8,551 bases of DNA from Thiotrichales bacterium. Lineage in GTDB: Bacteria > Pseudomonadota > Gammaproteobacteria > UWMA-0217. Location: NCBI GenBank assembly GCA_024763135.1, contig JANTGD010000137.1, positions 1-8,551 on the forward strand, given 5' to 3'. Of this stretch, positions 5,812 through 8,551 are shown one piece after another; the stretch's first letter is position 1; every line of letters begins with the position of its first letter. The position numbers and the translations under genes were made by a program. Below the pieces are notes generated by a model. The model saw nothing but the letters and a program-made list of their open reading frames with translations. It was not told where the DNA came from and made no database searches.

Positions 5812-5865
5812 CATTAAAACATGATGTTCGTAATTCGAAGAAACCATTTTAATGCAACTTTTTTT
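5812..5865 (+). promoter_or_regulatory. Inverted repeat and T-tract in the isomerase leader
   Basis: CATTAAAA (5812-5819) and TTTTAATG (5847-5854) are a perfect 8-base inverted pair with 27 bases between them, followed at 5859-5865 by seven T and then the ribosome site AAGGAA. The order stem, T-tract, ribosome site recalls an attenuator, but the stem is AT-only apart from one pair and would be weak, so an operator is at least as likely. No convincing -35/-10 pair was found; TTGGGG (5797) with CATGAT (5820), 17 apart, is the best weak option. Confidence 0.3.
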
Positions 5866-5876
5866 AAGGAAACACA

Positions 5877-6725
5877 ATGATGCAACAAACAGGACTTAAG
5901 AAATCACTGTTACTCAGCGGCCTGATCGCGCTGGCCCTCACCAGCCAGGTCGAAGCGAAAGACGAATCGGCGAACGCCGCGGTATTGGCAACCGTCAATG
6001 GTGCACCGATCACCATGGACGACCTGAACCAATACGTGTCCAGCAAAACGGCCGCAGGTGCGCGCGTGTCACAAAATCCCGCCCATTTACTTGATGAAGT
6101 CATCAATCGAGAACTCCTGAAGCAAGCCGCATTGAAAGCAGGCATTGAGCAAACCGAGGATTTTAAGCGCGCCCTCGAAGCACAGAAAACGAACCTGCTG
6201 CTCAATAGCTTATTGAGCCAGAAGATTGAGCAGTTGGATCTGAGCGATGACGCACTCAAAAAAGAGTACGATGCACAGATGAAGCAGGCCGATCTAAAGG
6301 AATACAAAGCCCGCCATATCCTCGTGAAAACCGAACAGGAAGCCAAAGAGATTTTAGCTGAGTTGAAAAAAGGCGCAGACTTCGAAAAGCTGGCAAAAGA
6401 GAAATCCACCGGCCCCTCCGGCCCCAATGGAGGAGATCTGGGGTGGTTTAAAGCTGGATCTATGGTTCCCGAATTTGCCACTGCAGTGAAACAAATGAAG
6501 CCCGGCTCGGTGAGTGACAAACCCGTAAAAACCAAGTTCGGCTGGCACATCATCAAACTGGAAGAAACCCGCGACGTAAAGCCACCCAGTTTCGAACAAT
6601 CAAAAAGTAGCCTAAAGTCGATTATGGCCAATCAAGCGATTCAATCTTATATTGATGAGCTTCGTAAAAACGCCAAAATCGACCTAAAGGGAATGGATCA
6701 CCCCCCCAAATCAAAGACTCAGTAG
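5877..6725 (+). CDS. Secreted parvulin-type peptidyl-prolyl cis-trans isomerase
   Basis: This 282-residue protein catalyses cis-trans isomerisation of prolyl bonds and probably acts as an envelope folding chaperone. Residues 1-27 are a signal peptide: basic LKK, hydrophobic core SLLLSGLIALALT, and a likely cut after VEA (25-27). There is no lipobox cysteine, so it is probably soluble in the periplasm. Residues 30-135 form a helical SurA/PrsA-like N-terminal region starting LATVNGAPITMDDL. The single parvulin domain is at about 142-231: KARHILVKTEQEA with His147, GPSGPNGGDLGWF (179-191), MVPEFATAV, and FGWHIIKLEE with His224. A basic, Lys/Pro-rich tail ends it. The start is ATG 5877 with AAGGAA five bases upstream; an ATG follows immediately. 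It resembles PpiC/PrsA-type proteins with one parvulin domain, not two-domain SurA, so I give no symbol. Confidence 0.93.
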   Translation: MMQQTGLKKSLLLSGLIALALTSQVEAKDESANAAVLATVNGAPITMDDLNQYVSSKTAAGARVSQNPAHLLDEVINRELLKQAALKAGIEQTEDFKRALEAQKTNLLLNSLLSQKIEQLDLSDDALKKEYDAQMKQADLKEYKARHILVKTEQEAKEILAELKKGADFEKLAKEKSTGPSGPNGGDLGWFKAGSMVPEFATAVKQMKPGSVSDKPVKTKFGWHIIKLEETRDVKPPSFEQSKSSLKSIMANQAIQSYIDELRKNAKIDLKGMDHPPKSKTQ

Positions 6726-6742
6726 AAACGCACTTTGAGACT

Positions 6743-6821
6743 GCTGCGCTGCCTCCCGTTTGATGAGGTGTTGCACACTTTGGCACAAGCCTGAATGCAA
6801 CACACCGGCAGCGCGGCTTTT
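6743..6821 (+). terminator. Nested-hairpin terminator after the isomerase gene
   Basis: GCTGCGCTGCC (6743-6753) pairs with GGCAGCGCGGC (6807-6817) over 11 positions with one G-T wobble and is followed directly by TTTT (6818-6821). Inside, GTGTTGCA (6768-6775) pairs with TGCAACAC (6796-6803), and GGC/GCC (6782-6784 with 6789-6791) forms the tip, so the whole can fold as one long interrupted hairpin. It lies 17 bases past the isomerase stop. The T-tract is short and only suits the plus strand. Confidence 0.5.
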
Positions 6822-6837
6822 AAAGGAAATAGGATAG

Positions 6838-6888
6838 GCGCGGGACGAGCAGCGCGCTAATGGACTGCGCAGCAGTTATGCGACTGCT
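6838..6888. other. Cluster of small GC-rich inverted repeats between convergent genes
   Basis: GCGCG/CGCGC (6838-6842 with 6853-6857), ACTGC/GCAGT (6864-6868 with 6872-6876) and AGCAGT/ACTGCT (6871-6876 with 6883-6888) are perfect short hairpins; the last two overlap and exclude each other. They lie 57 to 107 bases past the aer stop on the minus strand. No T-tract follows, so a terminator for aer is possible but unproven. Confidence 0.3.
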
Positions 6889-6944
6889 TCTATAACACTC
6901 CGTTCTGCTGACATGGCGAGTCATCCATCGCACCTGCTGTGACA

Positions 6945-8471
6945 TCAGGCGGCATGTACCTGGGACATCTGTTTCAATGTATCTTCAGCATGACGGCCCA
7001 GCTGCCTGCTGCGCTGAGAAGTCGTTTCTACTAACTGCGTGTTTTGCTGAATACTTTCATTGATCGTCTGGATATTTCCTGCCAACGCATCCACACCAAT
7101 CGTTTGCTCCTGCCCTGCATGGGCAATTTCGCTCAATAAATTAGCTACATTGCGAACCTCGTCAATCACTTTAGTGAGCGCCGCACCAGAATTGTCGACC
7201 AGCGCGGTACCTTCTTCGACTTTACCAATGGTATCCTCGATCAGTCGCTTGACTTCAGTGGCCGAGTTTGCGGTGTGTTGAGATAAACTCCTGACTTCAT
7301 CAGCAACGACCGCGAAACCGCGCCCTTGTTCACCGGCGTGCGCCGCTTCAACTGCCGCATTGATTGCCAGGAGGTTGGTTTTAAACGCGATTTCATCAAT
7401 AACCGAGATGATTTCACCAATCTTGAGGCTCGCCTCACTGACACGTTTCATCGCCTTGATCGCCTCAGCAAGGGTTTTACCGCCGTCTTCAGCATACGTG
7501 GTTGCTTGGGCCGCTATTTGATCCGCATCGTGCGTATTTTCCGCGGTGTTTTTCACCAAACTACTGATTTCTGTGATATTTGAAGCGGATTCCTCCATCG
7601 ATGCAGCCGTCGTATTGAAATTATTGGTGACCGAATCGAGTTGCCGATTGAGCTCCAGCAATCTCAGCACAGTCTCCCCGGTATCGGTCAAATCGAAGCC
7701 GAGTTTGATTTGCGCAATCCGCACAGCGCGTTGTAGTTGTCCAATTTCATCATCGCGATCGATACTGCACCATTGAAAATAGTCTCCCTCGCTCATCAAC
7801 CGAATCTTGTGAATTACGCGCTGGATCGGAGTTGAAAACTTGTCTTTGAGATTGAAAGAGAGAAACATCACTGCAGCACTGCTTAAAACTACGGGAAACA
7901 GTAAGAGACTCAGCGGAGCTCCCAACGCGACCAAACCGAGCAGCAACAGTTGCATCGCCACCACAGCTAACGTCACAGTCGCAATCTGACGATTAGCATC
8001 TACCTGCTTCAGGCGACACCAAAGTGTACGTTTAGGCTTGGGCAAACCTTGTGCCTGGTTAGGGTCGAGCATAAGCGTATCGTAGAGACGCTCGGCATCA
8101 CGGACCTGCTGTGCAGTCGGCTTGGTACGGACCGACATATAACCGACAATCTCTCCACGTTCGGTAATCGGTGCCACATTGGCTTGTACCCAATAATGGT
8201 CCCCCGTCTTGGTACGGTTTTTCACGATACCGATCCACGGATCTCCCTTTTGAATGCTGGCCCACATATCTGCGAAGGCAGCTGGCGGCATATCGGGATG
8301 ACGCACAATATTATGGCTCTGCCCTAGTAGCTCTTCTTCCGAAAATCCGCTGATCGCGATGAAATCGCTGTTGCAGTAGGTGATTCTGCCCTTGAGATCG
8401 GTCTTCGATACTAAAATAGCGCCTTCTCGCATACTGCGCTCAATGCCGGTGACAGGTAGGTTCTTTTTCAT
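6945..8471 (-). CDS. aer: Aer-like PAS-domain chemoreceptor (methyl-accepting chemotaxis protein)
   Basis: The 508-residue protein has the Aer layout for energy or redox taxis. A cytoplasmic PAS domain (about 15-118) includes NIVRHPDMP (54-62), Trp70 in FADMW, and GIVKNRTKTGDHYWVQAN (81-98); in E. coli Aer this pocket holds FAD and Trp70 is at the same position. Two adjacent membrane segments (about 163-185 and 187-206) with almost no periplasmic loop follow, then a HAMP-like region (about 207-258) and the long coiled-coil signalling domain. Its hairpin tip is IDEIAFKTNLLAINAAVEAA (358-377) with GEQGRGFAVVADEVRSL, which contacts CheA and CheW. There is no C-terminal CheR-binding pentapeptide. 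I chose ATG 8471 because homologues begin MKKNLPVTG; the frame also opens with a TTG at 8495. The ribosome site is weak (GGAG about 12 bases upstream). No other chemotaxis gene is in the window. FAD binding is inferred. Confidence 0.92.
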   Translation of the reverse strand: MKKNLPVTGIERSMREGAILVSKTDLKGRITYCNSDFIAISGFSEEELLGQSHNIVRHPDMPPAAFADMWASIQKGDPWIGIVKNRTKTGDHYWVQANVAPITERGEIVGYMSVRTKPTAQQVRDAERLYDTLMLDPNQAQGLPKPKRTLWCRLKQVDANRQIATVTLAVVAMQLLLLGLVALGAPLSLLLFPVVLSSAAVMFLSFNLKDKFSTPIQRVIHKIRLMSEGDYFQWCSIDRDDEIGQLQRAVRIAQIKLGFDLTDTGETVLRLLELNRQLDSVTNNFNTTAASMEESASNITEISSLVKNTAENTHDADQIAAQATTYAEDGGKTLAEAIKAMKRVSEASLKIGEIISVIDEIAFKTNLLAINAAVEAAHAGEQGRGFAVVADEVRSLSQHTANSATEVKRLIEDTIGKVEEGTALVDNSGAALTKVIDEVRNVANLLSEIAHAGQEQTIGVDALAGNIQTINESIQQNTQLVETTSQRSRQLGRHAEDTLKQMSQVHAA

Positions 8472-8551
8472 TCTGTTCCGCTTCTCCCAGGCCAACAGGC
8501 CAAGATTGATCTACAGCGGCTTAAACCGTTGGAATATGGATTAGCCTCTCG

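Larger units (their letters stand above)
5361..5876. other. Non-coding gap between yciI and the isomerase gene
   Basis: No supported gene lies in these 516 bp. From the start it holds the 7-bp hairpin CGATCAA/TTGATCG (5424-5442), a small stem AGGCT/AGCCT (5531-5546), the diverged repeat copy B (5538-5718), an inverted pair CCATTC/GAATGG (5720-5725 with 5753-5758), and the isomerase leader with an AT-rich inverted repeat (5812-5854). An 83-codon open frame from 5453 to 5704 starts at ATG but overlaps the repeat, has no good ribosome site and no domain I recognise, so it is not called. In some gammaproteobacteria a bolA-type gene sits between yciI and a parvulin gene; none is seen here. Confidence 0.55.

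Overview
The window looks like a chromosomal segment of a gammaproteobacterium. The gene set (yciO, a site-2 protease, trpS, scpA and scpB on one strand; yciI and a parvulin isomerase on the other) is a familiar gammaproteobacterial neighbourhood, and YciO, YciI and Aer closely resemble the E. coli proteins as I remember them. Genus or order cannot be read from the sequence. Genes are moderate in GC, and the only strongly AT-rich patch is the divergent promoter region near 4825-4890.

Layout. 1-160 holds no gene but carries a 97-bp element with long, nearly perfect terminal inverted repeats. 161-2867 (minus) is a tight trpS-scpA-scpB unit with touching or overlapping ends. 2868-3428 is a 561-bp non-coding gap. 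3429-4705 (minus) is yciO followed by an M50 site-2 protease, overlapping by one base. 4706-5060 is a divergent promoter region with a good yciO promoter and two clean palindromes. 5061-5360 (plus) is yciI. 5361-5876 is a second long non-coding gap. 5877-6725 (plus) is a secreted parvulin-type peptidyl-prolyl isomerase, followed by a hairpin terminator. 6945-8471 (minus) is an Aer-like PAS chemoreceptor, convergent with the isomerase.

The genes are mostly housekeeping: tryptophan-tRNA charging, condensin partners for chromosome segregation, a Sua5/YciO-family protein, an intramembrane protease, envelope protein folding and energy/redox taxis. I see no defence system, mobile-element gene, CRISPR array, tRNA or rRNA.

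The unusual material is intergenic. The two long gaps (2868-3428 and 5361-5876) contain diverged copies, in opposite orientation, of the same sequence (3196-3388 and 5538-5718), with about 76-77% identity in the best blocks. Part of the alignment stays in codon phase, so it may be a fossil of a coding sequence. TrpRS carries a four-cysteine pattern like the iron-sulfur motif known from some TrpRSs. The yciO promoter has a perfect 12-bp palindrome between its -35 and -10 boxes. I found no convincing new biological system; these are the leads worth checking.
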